Shown in pieces: positions 10,880 through 22,100 of a DNA stretch of 64,000 bases. This DNA is from Plecoglossus altivelis. Its lineage: Eukaryota; Chordata; Actinopteri; Osmeriformes; Plecoglossidae. How positions within the stretch are numbered: position 1 is the first letter of the stretch; every line of letters begins with the position of its first letter. The translations under genes were made by a program, and so were the position numbers. The notes below the pieces were generated by a model, which saw nothing but the letters and a program-made list of their open reading frames with translations, was not told where the DNA came from and did not search any database. The stretch covers positions 16,764,883 to 16,828,882 of the forward strand of contig BROE01000018.1 in NCBI GenBank assembly GCA_036571765.1, written 5' to 3'.

Positions 10880-12199
10880 CCTGTCCTCAAAGCTCCATTG
10901 CTGGGTCGTCCCATCAATAACCTCCTGGGTGACAGGGGCGGAGGGGAGCTGGAGGGCCACGGGCCAGGCCCCCTCCAGGACCCCAGGGGCCCCCAGGCCT
11001 GTCATCCTGGTCAGCCAACAATGCCCACAGCTTGGGCCCTTGGTGGGGGCCTGGCAGCCCCCTTAGTAACACACGTTCGCTCTGGAGCAGAGGTACGTGC
11101 ACACCGCACACACACACACACACTGACACACACACACATTGAGACAGACACACACTGACACACACACACTGAGACACACACACACACACACTGACACACA
11201 CACACACTGACACACACACACACTGAGACACACACTGGCACACACACACCACCTGAGACACACACACACACTGAGACACACACACACACTGAACACACAC
11301 ACACTGAGACACACACACACTGAGACACACAAACACACACACTGAGACACACACACACTGAGACACACACACACACTAACACGCACGCACACACACACTG
11401 ACACACAAACTACACTAAGACACGCACACACTGAGACACACACGCTGAGAGACACACACACACTGAGAGACACACACACTGAGAGACACACACACACTGA
11501 GAGACACACACACACACAATTTCTTACACACACACACACTGAGAGACACACACACACTGAGAGACACACACACACTGAGAGACACACATGCTGTAGAGTA
11601 ACATGGAGAGTGCCAGGTTTGGTTCTTCTTCTCCTGCCAGAATCTCATGTTTCTCTCACCAGGCTACAGCTGCCCTGCAGAACTCCTGCATCTCTCTCTC
11701 TTCTCTCTCTCTCGTCTCACTCTCTCTCTCTCTTCCTCTCTTTCACTCTCTATGTCCCTCCCTCTCTCTACCTTCTCTCTCCCTTCTCTCTCTCTATGTC
11801 CCTCACTCTCTCTACCTTCTCTCTCCCTTCTCTCTCTCTCTGTCCCTCCCTCTCTCTACCTTCTCTCTCCCTTCTCTCTCTCTCTGTCCCTCCCTCTCTC
11901 CCCCTTCTCTCTCTCTGTCCCTCCCTCTCTCCCCCTTCTCTCTCCTCTCCTGTTTCTCTGTTTCTTCTCCTTTCTGACATCTTCCTCTCTCCACTAATTG
12001 TTTACCTCCAAATCGCTTCAACTTAAACTATGTCCCCTCTTGCAGGACCCAAGCCTCCCCCGATCCTGACCCTGCCAGTACCACGCCCCGACACCAGGGC
12101 CCACAACCACAGAGCTTCCCTCCCTGTGATCGCTCCAAACCCCCCACACCCACCAACCCTGGAAGACAAAAGGCTTCAGCGATGGCGTCGAGAGATCCC
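10880..12199. repeat. 1.3-kb tandem duplication, copy 2
   Basis: It begins with the same CCTGTCCTCAAAGCTCC start and repeats all the blocks of copy 1. The offset between matching points is 1336 bp at the start, 1310 bp at the TGCTGTAGAG block and 1317 bp at the TTGCAGGACCC block. These shifts reflect length changes in the CA and CT tracts. Copy 2 leaves the homology after GGCGTCGAGAGATCC. Confidence 0.92.
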
Positions 12200-12519
12200 C
12201 TCACCCCCCCACCCCACCCCCCAACGCCATCTTGCCTCCCCGCACGGGAAGTCAGACTAATGAGTGACATCATCTGTCTTCGGCGGTGGTGTGTGTTCCA
12301 AACGCTGCTGCAGGGAGCACAGCCAGAGCATCTGCTGTGTCCTCTCCTCCGAGACCCCACCAGCCACCGGGACATTAGCCCCCCTGCTTCTCACATGCTC
12401 ATTGGCTCGACCCATTCTACAGTCACACCGCAAAGGCGGCCAGTCGGGGGGGGGGGTTCCGGAAATTCCGCTCCTTCTGTTTTGCTTTTCTGGAAGTGGA
12501 GTTTAAAACGGGTGCTATC
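12200..12519. other. Unique-sequence island
   Basis: After a C-rich start, 12245-12440 has ordinary complexity with ATGAGTGACATCATCTGTC near 12260. It is a possible conserved non-coding element, unproven. Confidence 0.35.
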
Positions 12520-12708
12520 ATCTAACTGTGTGTGTGTGTATGTGTTTATTTAGGGTGTGTGTGTATAGGGTGTCTACAGCGTGTGTCTATAGCGTGTGTC
12601 TAAAGGGTGTGTGTGTCTGTGTGTGGTGTGTGTCTGTGTGTGTGTGTGTGTGTGTCTGTGTGTGTGTGCGTGCGTGTGTGCGTGTGCGTGTGTGTATGTG
12701 TGTGTGTA

Positions 12709-12740
<32 letters not shown>
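12520..12740. repeat. (GT)n microsatellite with GTGTCTA variants
   Basis: GTGT alternation with GTGTCTATAGC sub-repeats at the left, ending in GAGAGAGA. Confidence 0.9.
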
Positions 12741-12742
<2 letters not shown>

Positions 12743-13461
12743 CGTGAAAGATCAACCTGAAGGAGCGTCAGATCTTCAGTCCGTCTGAGACGTTGCCACG
12801 GCAGCCACCCAGTACCAACTGTCACTCAGTCAGTCAGTCAAGAGATACACAGGATCCCATCAAACATCGAACGCCAGCCAATAGGAAGGCAGCAAAGAAC
12901 TGACACTATCCGTTTGCTGAGGGACAAAAAACCTGGAGAGACACAAAAAAAAACAGATTACCAGAGGACACACAACCAATGAAGGAGCAGGACTGGACGA
13001 GGAAGACAACTGAACAACCAATGAGGAGACAGAACGGGACTCACCAGGAAGTGTTTGGCTGCTGGGGAGATGAAATGAGCTGACAGAATCAGCAGGGAGG
13101 TGATGAACAGGGAGAGGTGTGCCATAGATACGAGTGTGACCATCACATCACCCTGACAGAGGACAGACGGCGATCTGGAGGAGGAACTTAGTAGGAAAAG
13201 GGACCTGGGACTTGACACAGTCTGCATCACTGTCACTTTGGAGCACAAATCTATTGCAGGGTTGGGGTTTAACAGAGGTATATGTGTATTTAAAAATATT
13301 CTGAATCTTGTAAGTACTGTTCTAGGACTTTGGTGAACTGCTATAGCTGAGCGAGCCAGCGTGTCTCTCCAGAGCCTGTACTGTAGGCCTCACAGCGCAG
13401 CCAAGGCCTCCAGGCACGCCGCAGGAATGTGTCGACTGGGTGATGAATGGTGCACGTTTCC
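12741..13461. other. Unique sequence, no gene recognised
   Basis: About 720 bp of ordinary sequence with a short CAGTCAGTCAGT run near 12826. The open frames are short and unremarkable on both strands. Confidence 0.5.
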
Positions 13462-13551
13462 GAGCTGCACCGTGGGGCTCACCTGCCCTGAGGCGGAGCT
13501 GCACCGTGGGGCTCACCTGCCCTGAGGCAGAGCTGCACCGTGGGGCTCACT
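13462..13551. repeat. 34-bp tandem repeat, about 2.6 units
   Basis: Units beginning GAGCTGCACCGTGGGGCTCA start at 13462, 13496 and 13530. Confidence 0.9.
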
Positions 13552-13569
13552 TGGTCAGGCTGTGTGGGC

Positions 13570-14090
13570 AGATCACGGCAGGGTCAGGTGAGAGAGGAGG
13601 CAGGAGGAGCAGGAGGTGGAACGGCTCCCGGCTGCTGAAAAGAGGTGGGGCTACGTGGGTGTGTGTGTGGGGGGGGGTGTTTATGCAAAAGAGAGAAAGC
13701 GAAAGAAAGCGATGGATAGAGAGAAGGAGTGGGGGGAGAGAGAGGGAAGAAAGAGAGAGAGCGAAAGCGATAAAGAGAAAGACGTGTGTAAGGGGAGAGA
13801 GGGAGGGAAAGAAAGTGATGTGTACAGGAGAAAAAAGCGAGAGTGTGAGTGAGAGAGGGAGAGAGGGAGGGATGTGTGTAGGGGGGAGAGGAGGCAGAGA
13901 GAGCGGCCTGTGGGGGAGGAGAGGTGAGGGTCAGTTCATCCAGGGGTGAGTTGTCAGGCAAGGCGTGGGCTCGTCTTCAGCACTAGATGTGATATCGGAG
14001 ATGAGGGAGGTCGGGGGGGGTCGGGGCGGGAGGGCGGGAGGGCGGGAGGGCGGGAGGGAGGGAGGGCGGGGGAGCTGGAGGTGAAAACTG
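13570..14090. repeat. Purine-rich low-complexity region
   Basis: GA/GAA/GGGA-rich sequence (13600-13930), then a GGGCGGGAGG repeat at about 14015-14070, with a short unique gap between them. Confidence 0.75.
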
Positions 14091-14624
14091 AAGACACTTT
14101 CTAGGCTGCGTTTCTTCCCCGTCGGACCTGCATTCTTCAGCAACGCGGACATGGCTGTACAGTCTTGCTGCAGCAGGGCAGGCTGAGCGATGCTCTGCCT
14201 AACAGGATCTGGGATGAGTCTCTGGCGAGCAGACGACTGGACAGCCCGGCCCAGATTCTGCTGACTGAACGTCTACGGCCCGGCCGGTCTCCCCCTCTTT
14301 CTTTTATCTGTCCGTTGCCACGGGAACTTCCAAATGTGATCAGCTGTAAATGGATCGATGCAGCTGACACACAAGGGGTGTTTTTGCAGTCACGTGGAGG
14401 TACTTTACTCATCCGACAGGTTATTGAACCCTGAGATGATCAGATCTCTCAGCCATTCAGCTCATTCCACCATCGTTTTTGTTCAGCTCTGACATCACCT
14501 CTGAGCTAAAAAGAAAGGTTTCCTTACATGTTTACACACTGGTACACAGATATGTTACTCTAGCTAAGAAGCAGGTTTGGCAACACAGGTGTTGAGTGTC
14601 CATCTATAGTGTAGATGCCAGCGG
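14091..14624. other. Unique-sequence island
   Basis: About 530 bp of complex sequence without a supported gene. It is one of the better candidates for conserved non-coding sequence in the 3' flank, but no known motif decides it. Confidence 0.4.
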
Positions 14625-15235
14625 CCAGCGGTCAGGGGAGGGGGAGGGAAAGGGGGAGAGGGAGGAGGGGGAGGGGGAGGAGGGGCGGAAAAGGTGGGAG
14701 GGAGGTGAAGAGGCGAGGTGTCAAGAGTCTCTTAGCCTGACCTGGCTGTAACCTCTCCGGAGGTCAGGTCATGTGACCTGGGGGCAGCAGCCAGTTGGTC
14801 TCTCTCTCCCCCCTGGTCGGGGCGAGGCAGAGGAATCAGGGAGAGGCCCTACTGCGCTTCTGGAACCTTCCACCTTCACGGTTCATCTGCCTGCCTCTGG
14901 GGGAGGCAGATGGAAACACGAGAAAAACTTGATTAAACAGATGAAGACATCCAGGGGGTTCAACATGTTCAACTGTGTACGTGTGTTTGTGGATGTTTAG
15001 GCAAGCGCTCGTTATTAATGTGACATCCCTTTATCTGTACTTGTCTCCCAGTGTTATATAAAGTGATGATCTCATGGAGGGAAGTGGGAGCCAAACACAC
15101 AGGAAGTGAGGAGACCTAGGTGGGGTGGAGGTGGGGGGGTGGGTGGAGGGGAGAGCGAGCAGGAAACAGTTGGTGTAAAAGAGAGCCTGACTGATGTTTC
15201 AGAGCGGGTCAGTTTCCTCACGATCCTCGCCTTGT
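14625..15235. other. Purine-rich tract then unique sequence
   Basis: 14632-14715 is GGGGA-rich. The rest is ordinary, with a TATATAAAG-like string at 15055-15063 but no gene attached to it. Confidence 0.45.
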
Positions 15236-15540
15236 TAAACATCCCTCCCTCGCTCGCCCCTCCCTCCCTCGCTCGCCTCTCCTTCGCTCTCCCCTCCCTC
15301 TCTCTCCCCTCCCTCCCTCTCTCTCCCCTCCCTCACACTCCCCTCCTTCGCTCTCCCCTCCCTCTCTCTCCCCTCCCTCTCCCCTCCCTTGCTCCCCTCC
15401 CTCTCTCGCCCCTCCCTCTTTCCCCTCCCTCACTCCCTCCTCCCTCTCTCCCCTCCTTCTCTCTCCCCTACCTCTCTCTCCCCTCCCTTGCTCTCCCCTC
15501 CCTCTCTCTCCCCTCCCTTGCTCTCCCCTCCCTGTACTCT
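15236..15540. repeat. Polypyrimidine CTCCCCTCCCTC repeat
   Basis: CCCTCCCTCTCTCT and CGCTCTCCCCTC units on the plus strand. Confidence 0.9.
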
Positions 15541-15946
15541 GCATGTGCCCAGTCTCCCTTTCCAGCCCTTCTCCTCTCCCTTCACCTCTTTCCTCCACAC
15601 CCCTCATGGCTCCCAAGCCCACTGATGGGTCTCGGACAGCTTGGCGAAGCTTCCAAGCTTCCAGAGAGGGTGGGGAGAGAGATGTGTAGATCGAAGGGGG
15701 AGCAGCGGGGAAAGCCGGGGAGGAGTCTGGGAGACAGCGTGGTAGCAACGGGAGGGTCGGGGGAGGGGCGGGCGGAACGGGGGAGGAGCGGGGGAGGACG
15801 TTCTACTTTGGTGGTTGGCATTCCTCAGGTGTCTAGTTTTGTCCCTACTCTCGTCCCAGCAGGCTGTGGTGAAATGATGGTGGAGGGTAACTTTAGCCTC
15901 ACATCTCCAACATGCCTCTTTGACCACTTCACGTTTGAACCCAGCC
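15541..15946. other. Unique spacer
   Basis: Mixed sequence with a G-rich patch near 15750-15800. Nothing is recognised in it. Confidence 0.4.
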
Positions 15947-16112
15947 CCCAGCCCCCCTCCACCTACAGCAACCGCCCTTCACCTACACCAGCCCCCCTCC
16001 ACCGACACCAACCCCCCTCCACCTACAGCAACCCCCCTCCACCTACACCAGCCCCCCTCCACCTACACCAGTCCCCCTCTACTTAGACCAACCTCCCTCC
16101 ACGTACACCAAC
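15947..16112. repeat. 18-bp tandem repeat
   Basis: CCCCCTCCACCTACACCA units with small variations. The period divides by three, so proline/threonine-rich frames stay open across it. Confidence 0.9.
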
Positions 16113-16440
16113 ATCACTCCATCTACATGCAAAAAAATACACATGGATCAGATCCTGGCTATTTCCGTTCCAGAAAGTGAACCCAGCTCTGTGTTTAAGG
16201 CAGGCGGTGGTGACCTTTTCCTGAAACTAAAACAACATGCAAATTCCATCACAGCACAGTTGCACAAATTCACGGGGGGGGGGGTCAGCATGCATCTCTG
16301 AGGTTGGCGCGTCAGCATAGGAGATCACCTGTGCGACAGTGACGGGGACAAGGGGGGGTTGACAGAGGGGGCCCTCGTGTTATTCTTGGCCAAGGAGAGG
16401 GGTGGGAGGAGGGATCCGGGAGAGATCGCTCAGCACCCAC
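16113..16440. other. Unique spacer
   Basis: Ordinary sequence with short G runs near 16274 and 16350. No gene. Confidence 0.4.
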
Positions 16441-16502
16441 AGCGGGGGGCCCCCGCTCGTACCCCCGCGTGTGATGGGGTGGGCCCCCACCCCATCACAC
16501 GC
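16441..16502. repeat. Two adjacent perfect palindromes
   Basis: 16441-16457 reads AGCGGGGGGCCCCCGCT, a palindrome around a central base. 16467-16482 (GCGTGTGATGGGGTGG) is the exact reverse complement of 16487-16502, with a 4-base loop. Both could fold as stable hairpins. Confidence 0.95.
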
Positions 16503-16544
16503 CGCACACCAAACGCCGCACACCAAACGCCGCACACCAAACGC
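16499..16544. repeat. 14-bp tandem repeat, three units
   Basis: ACGCCGCACACCAA is repeated three times, starting from the right arm of the adjacent hairpin. This suggests the hairpin and the array arose together by slippage. Confidence 0.9.
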
Positions 16545-16935
16545 ACTGCCGTTTGGCTGCAAACCTGAAGAGAGGCGGACACTTCATTTCAGTCGAGGCT
16601 GTCCCGGTGTCACATCACATACTGCTTTGACGCTGCCCAACAGAACATGGAACCCCCCCCCCCAAAAAAAGGGAAAAGGTGGGCGGGCAAACCTAGTGTT
16701 TTTGAGTGTCAGCTGACCGCTCTATGCCCCTCCGCCCCCCCTCCTCCCTCTCCGCCCCCCCCCGCAGCTTGTAACCCCTCCCTTCCCCTCCCTCTCCTCC
16801 GACCCATCATCTCTCCTTCCTTCAGCCCTGGCCTCCTGCTGGCTTCAATAGATGTTCCAGACAGCTCTGGAGAATGCACCGTGTCTGACCTGCCAGCTCT
16901 CTGACTCCCCGGAGCTCTCTTACTACGCAGTCATG
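16545..16935. other. Unique and C-rich spacer
   Basis: Ordinary sequence with a C-rich tract at 16735-16800. No gene. Confidence 0.4.
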
Positions 16936-17022
16936 CTCTTGTACACGCATACACACACCCTGCACACACACACACCCTGCACACACACACACACCCTGCA
17001 CATACACACACCCTGCACACAC
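16936..17022. repeat. ACACACCCTGCAC tandem repeat
   Basis: Five occurrences of CACACCCTGCACA spaced by CA dinucleotides. Confidence 0.9.
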
Positions 17023-17179
17023 ATGGAAACGCAGTATCTCATCGCTCCTGCACGCGCACACGCGGTGATTGTCGGTACACATGCACTCTCGTTTTCTCTC
17101 TTCGACATGTTTCCATGAGTCTCCAGCAGACCCTCTCCCTCCCTCCCAACCTCCCTCCCTCCCACCCTCCCTCCCTTAC

Positions 17180-17345
17180 TCTCTCTGAAACACACCAGCA
17201 GTGTTACTTGGCTGGTGTAGCAGGGCCAGAGAGGCAGGGGTGTCAAGTGTCGGCCCGGGCTATAATTGGAGCGAGCTCATTGTTTATTGATAGCGCTGGT
17301 GATGAGGAAAGGGATGGCTTCTGCAGATAGGTTTCAACGCTGCAT
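17180..17345. other. Unique island with homeodomain- and forkhead-like motifs
   Basis: This complex island contains CTATAATTGG and TGTTTATTGATAGCG (17270-17295). The first is homeodomain-like and the second resembles a forkhead site. It is flanked on both sides by simple repeats. A retained enhancer is possible, but only comparison with other fish would show it. Confidence 0.3.
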
Positions 17346-17385
17346 GCATCAGCACTCTGGCCTGGCCCGTTCCGCTTCACACAGA

Positions 17386-17676
17386 TGGAGGGAGGGAGGG
17401 AGGGAGAAAGAGGGGGAGGGAGGAGGGGGAGGGAGGAGAGAGAGAGAAGGAGGGAGGGAGGAGGGAGGAGAGGGAGTGAGGGAGGAGGGAGGAGGGAGGA
17501 GGGAGAGAGAGAGAGAGAGAGAGGGAGGAGGAGGGAGGGAGGAGGGAGGAGGAAGAGACAGAGAGAGAAAGAGAGAGGGGGGGAGGGAGAGGGGGAGGAG
17601 GGGGGAGCGAGGGAGAGAGAGAGGAGAGAGAGGAGAGAGAGAGAGAGAGAGGGAGTGAGGGAGGGAGAGGCGCAGG

Positions 17677-17719
<43 letters not shown>

Positions 17720-17732
17720 AGAAAAGAAAGGC
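17386..17732. repeat. Polypurine GGGAGGGA/GAGAGA tract
   Basis: About 350 bp of nearly pure purine on the plus strand. Confidence 0.92.
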
Positions 17733-17873
17733 CATTAATTCACAGTAGATTGGTGATTTGAGAGGAAGGAAATGAAACGTTTGGGTAAAAAGCATTGAGA
17801 GAGAATGAGGGTGGAATGAGGGTGAGGGAAGAGGGGTACACATGCTCTCTCTCTCCCCATCCATTCCTTTTAC

Positions 17874-17907
<34 letters not shown>

Positions 17908-18438
17908 CTCCTCTGACCACATGCAACCTGAAGATGACATAGACGACACAGGCCTGCACTCTCCTCACCCAAGCACCCGCTGTCTTCCTGCTCTCCAATC
18001 CTCGGAAAGCTGGAAGTTGGAGTCCAGTTGACACACTGACGGACTACAACTGCTGACACCAAGGTGGAAGAACGCCCGTAATTCTTTCCAAATTGGACAG
18101 GAAACTAGGTTCCTTGTGAAATAGTGTGGAGGAGTCACACATCATATCTCGCAGGTGGCTCAACCTCTGCTTGAACGTGGACCCGGTTTATGAACCATTA
18201 CGCTCGTAACTCTTACCGCGACAGACCTCCAGAACTTCCACGCTCTTTTGTCTGAAGATAGTGTCACACCGAGGGGGATCACGTCCGAGCAATAACAGAC
18301 TGCTCGCCGCCCCTCGCGTCATCTAACATCCTCGCGTGTCATGGCGCTGACTTTCTCCCGACACGCCCTTCGTGATCTCGGCGATGTCGATCCTTCCATG
18401 ACATGCCGTCATGTGTTGTGTCGTTACAGGATGGCCAA
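17733..18438. other. Unique sequence with a short (CT)n tract
   Basis: (CT)n occupies 17876-17903. The remainder is ordinary with no supported gene. Confidence 0.45.
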
Positions 18439-18906
18439 AGCTGTGTTTAGAGCTGTGTTTAGCTGTGTTTAGCTGTGTTTAGAGCTGTGTTTAGAGCTGT
18501 GTTTAGCTGTGTTTAGCTGTGTTTAGAGCTGTGTTTAGAGCTGTGTTTAGCTGTGTTTAGAGCTGTGTTTAGAGCTGTGTTTAGCTGTGTTTAGAGCTGT
18601 GTTTAGCTGTGTTTAGCTGTGTTTAGCGCTGTGTTTAGAGCTGTGTTTAGAGCTGTGTTTAGCTGTGTTTAGCTGTGTTTAGAGCTGTGTTTAGAGCTGT
18701 GTTTAGAGCTGTGTTTAGCTGTGTTTAGCGCTGTGTTTAGAGCTGTGTTTAGCTGTGTTTAGCTGTGTTTAGCTGTGTTTAGAGCTGTGTTTAGCTGTGT
18801 TTAGAGCTGTGTTTAGAGCTGTGTTTAGCTGTGTTTAGCTGTGTTTAGCTGTGTTTAGAGCTGTGTTTAGAGCTGTGTTTAGAGCTCTGTTTAGAGCTGT
18901 GTTTAA
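18439..18906. repeat. VNTR of interleaved 10-bp and 12-bp units
   Basis: AGCTGTGTTT (10 bp) and AGAGCTGTGTTT (12 bp) alternate irregularly over about 468 bp, with rare AGCGCTG and AGCTCTG variants. Confidence 0.95.
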
Positions 18907-18974
18907 AGCGTAAACGCCACAGCGGGACTGATGCAGATCTGGCAAGGCCCAAAACCTACTGTAGTTGTCGACCT

Positions 18975-19115
18975 TCAGAGCTGCGTGGGGTGGATATGAC
19001 ATCAGGGTGGATTGTGTTGACTCAGAGCTGCGTGAGGTGGATATGACATCAGGTTGGACTGTGTTGACTCAGAGCTGCGTGGGGTGGATATGACATCAGG
19101 TTGGACTGTGTTGAC
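18975..19115. repeat. 47-bp tandem repeat, three units
   Basis: Units starting TCAGAGCTGCGTG begin at 18975, 19022 and 19069 and contain GTGGATATGACATCAGG. Confidence 0.92.
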
Positions 19116-22100
19116 GGCGTAGAAACTGCCTTTGCTCTCTGACTGTGTCAGTCACTGACTGTGTCAGTCAGCGTGCAAAGACCAGCTGAACACATTCTAG
19201 GACAAGCTCAATAATCGGTTCACACTCGCAGTGCTCCTTACGGAGAAAGAAAGTAGCGTGTGTATTTTTTGCCCCGGTTGTAAAATGTCCTTCTGCAACA
19301 CGCGTTAGGTGGAAATAGGTTTCTGCATGCTGTGTTGGCTGGAGATAAACAAAGCTATTAGGCCACTGCAGGGTACATTTTCTTTTTTCAAGGGAATCAT
19401 ACAAGCAATGTTCTTATTTCCAGTGACTGCATCAGAACCACGATTCCTCATCGCTCCCTGAAGACCATCCGTGCCAGATCGGTGGTCCAAGTTTGAAACA
19501 CGTCCAGCCCACATTCAGTTTAAAAAAAGACCATAACTTTGGAGGTTAGAGATGACCAATCAGACAGCCGTTCACTTAGCATGTCGTCATGACGCTATTG
19601 ATCCTCTTCGAACTCGAAGGGGGGTGGGGGGGGGCACATCTCAATTGTTGTGTAGGATGACATCACCAGGGTTCTGAACATGAGGGACTGGTGACCTTGA
19701 AGTCACGCGGAGACTGGACAAAGGTCAGTTTAGGTGCCATCGATCGAGTTAACGTGCACAGAAAACTTGGATTCTGTGCTTTTCGTGACGTATTACAGAA
19801 GGCCTTTAATATCGCTTTCAATGAAATATAGGACCACCGGCTATTTGAAGAGGCGGTGATCGAATGTAATTTTGCACAGAACAAAAGGACAAAAAAAAAA
19901 TTTTTAAGTCAACGTTACATTGCGTCAGATGTGTCACAGAGAGCAGAGCTTTTATGAAACGCAATGACAGCGATGCGGTTTGTGTTCTGCTTTCTCTGAT
20001 TCTTCCGTCTGTAGCTTTTCCTCCCGTACGCTTGAGGAATTTTGGACTGATAACCTTTTGCTCTGAATTCTCCCCCCCCCCCAAAAAAAAATGTGATGTG
20101 AAGCAGGAGTAGACAGTTTGGAGCACTCAAAGTAGATTAGCTCACGTAGTTTGCAGGTATGACCGATAGCTTAATTATTTCCATCCAAATGGTTACATTA
20201 GACGACATAGCTTGTTATTTTAATGTGGTAGCAATTTTGGACATACTGTAGGCTATCTGGTGATACGATTCCAAGTCTGGTACGAAATAGTATTTAGCCT
20301 CGTGATAACCTCTCTCTGCTCTGCAAATGACTTTCTGTAATTAGATGGACTTGGACGGTTCTGTGAACTTCCAATGACTCCATACACTTTCTTTAATTGT
20401 TTTCTAGAAAGACTAAGATAGTTTGATCAGCCAATCTTTCTATCTGCAGAAACACGGAAGACAATGTTGTCCTACGCTTTCTTACTAAATACATACTGAT
20501 GATGTATCCGATACTTTGTGTCATTTAATGTTGCGATGATTTTAGATTTTTCGAGAGCTTTTACATAAAATATGCAATTCATGTTTTCTATAAGATTAGG
20601 TATATAATTCACATTAAGAGAGAAAATACAGCAGGATATAATTGCGTTTGATTTAGGATAGAAATGTTTTTCTATCATAATCCTGTCTGAGCATGTGAAT
20701 GCTTTGGGAAAAGAGAATTTGCAGAACCCAAAGGCTTTTATTAAAAAATGGCAACAGAACGTTTAATTTTCAAACATATGGATGACCGTATGTTCCAAAA
20801 TATTATTGAGCTGGTCTGGAATATTGTTTCTGAGGAAGAAAAAAACGTTACTTTAAAAAGTAGATAGGGGCTGATATTAAATTTCCCATGTGTTATGAAT
20901 ACGTTAATTTCAACATTTCGCAACGAATTTCATGATCATGATTCATAACCCTGGTACTGCTGTATTTAGCCAGGCCGAGGTATTTCGTTTCTTGGAAATA
21001 AACACTAGTATTCTTGTGTTCTAGACTTATTAGTAAACCTAATCTATGTTAACATTTGGCGTTTTTACCAGTAGGTAAAATAAAACATTCACAGCATATC
21101 AATTATTATTTTAGATATTTGATTATAGCCAACAGCAGAAATATAATCTTCTCATTTTAAGGTATTTTGGAACTGTATCCTTGGTCACGTTAGATAGATA
21201 AATGATCTCAAGACATTGTAGTCATTATATGGATCTTTTCAACAGACAAATGAACTCTGACCTTTTTACAGAAGGCGGGAAGGCCAACGCGACTCTAGAG
21301 AGACTTGTAGAAACAGGCTCGCTGCTCATTCGTTTGAAAAGCTTTGCCTTTTATCTACGTCTAAATGAATATTTACAGTACAGAACTCTGTCAATGGAAT
21401 CAAAGGAAAGAGAAAATAGACGCGAGAGAAACAACGGTGAGATTCTATAGGATCCGCGCAGGACAAAGCGAGCCCCCTCAAGAGCCGCTCCATGCACGCC
21501 GCGCGCGCTTGCAGAGAGAGGCGAGTGGAGCGCGCAGCAGACCTGTGGTTGACCCCGCGAGAGGGATGGAAGCTCATCCGCGACTCCTGACAGGCTGACC
21601 CACGCCTTTCGAGAATTAATTTGGGTCTGAACTCCGGATGAACCTGGGCCCGGGGAGAGCGAGGCTGGCAGTCCGGGGCTGTTTGAGGCAGGGCCTAGGC
21701 AAACCGATCCGCCTGTGTAAATATTGAAGCCGTCCGTCAGAGGGTCAGGGGATGAAATGGAACTGTCAAGCTCGCGTAAACTTTGGAGGAGAGGTGAGGC
21801 CACGAGAGAAAGACTTGGGTGAGGGGGGGAGGACTATGGCAAACTCGTTTCCTTAACCTCTCGGAACCCCCCAGTGCCCTAAGCCACACCCTTTGCCTTC
21901 CACACCTTGTCAGCGCGCCTTCCAAATCCCAACTACCCGCGTTCACCTGTCGGTTCCAGCTGGGTCGCATAATTCAGGAAGCTAATTTAAGCGTTATAAT
22001 TGGATGGCAAATTTAGACGTGCAGCTACTTCCTGGTCCGGGGAAAAGACAGGGGACTCGTACAGATGGGAGGAGAGGTGTAGGCGGGGTGAGGGGAGAGA

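Noticed and set aside
15106..16086. 326-codon plus-strand frame
   Set aside because: It crosses a CTCCCC repeat and an 18-bp repeat that lack stops; composition is Ser/Pro/Leu only.
1..19000. skap1 exon, the expected neighbour 3' of hoxb1a
   Set aside because: No frame resembles the SKAP1 N-terminus, PH or SH3 domain as far as I can see; it probably lies beyond the window.
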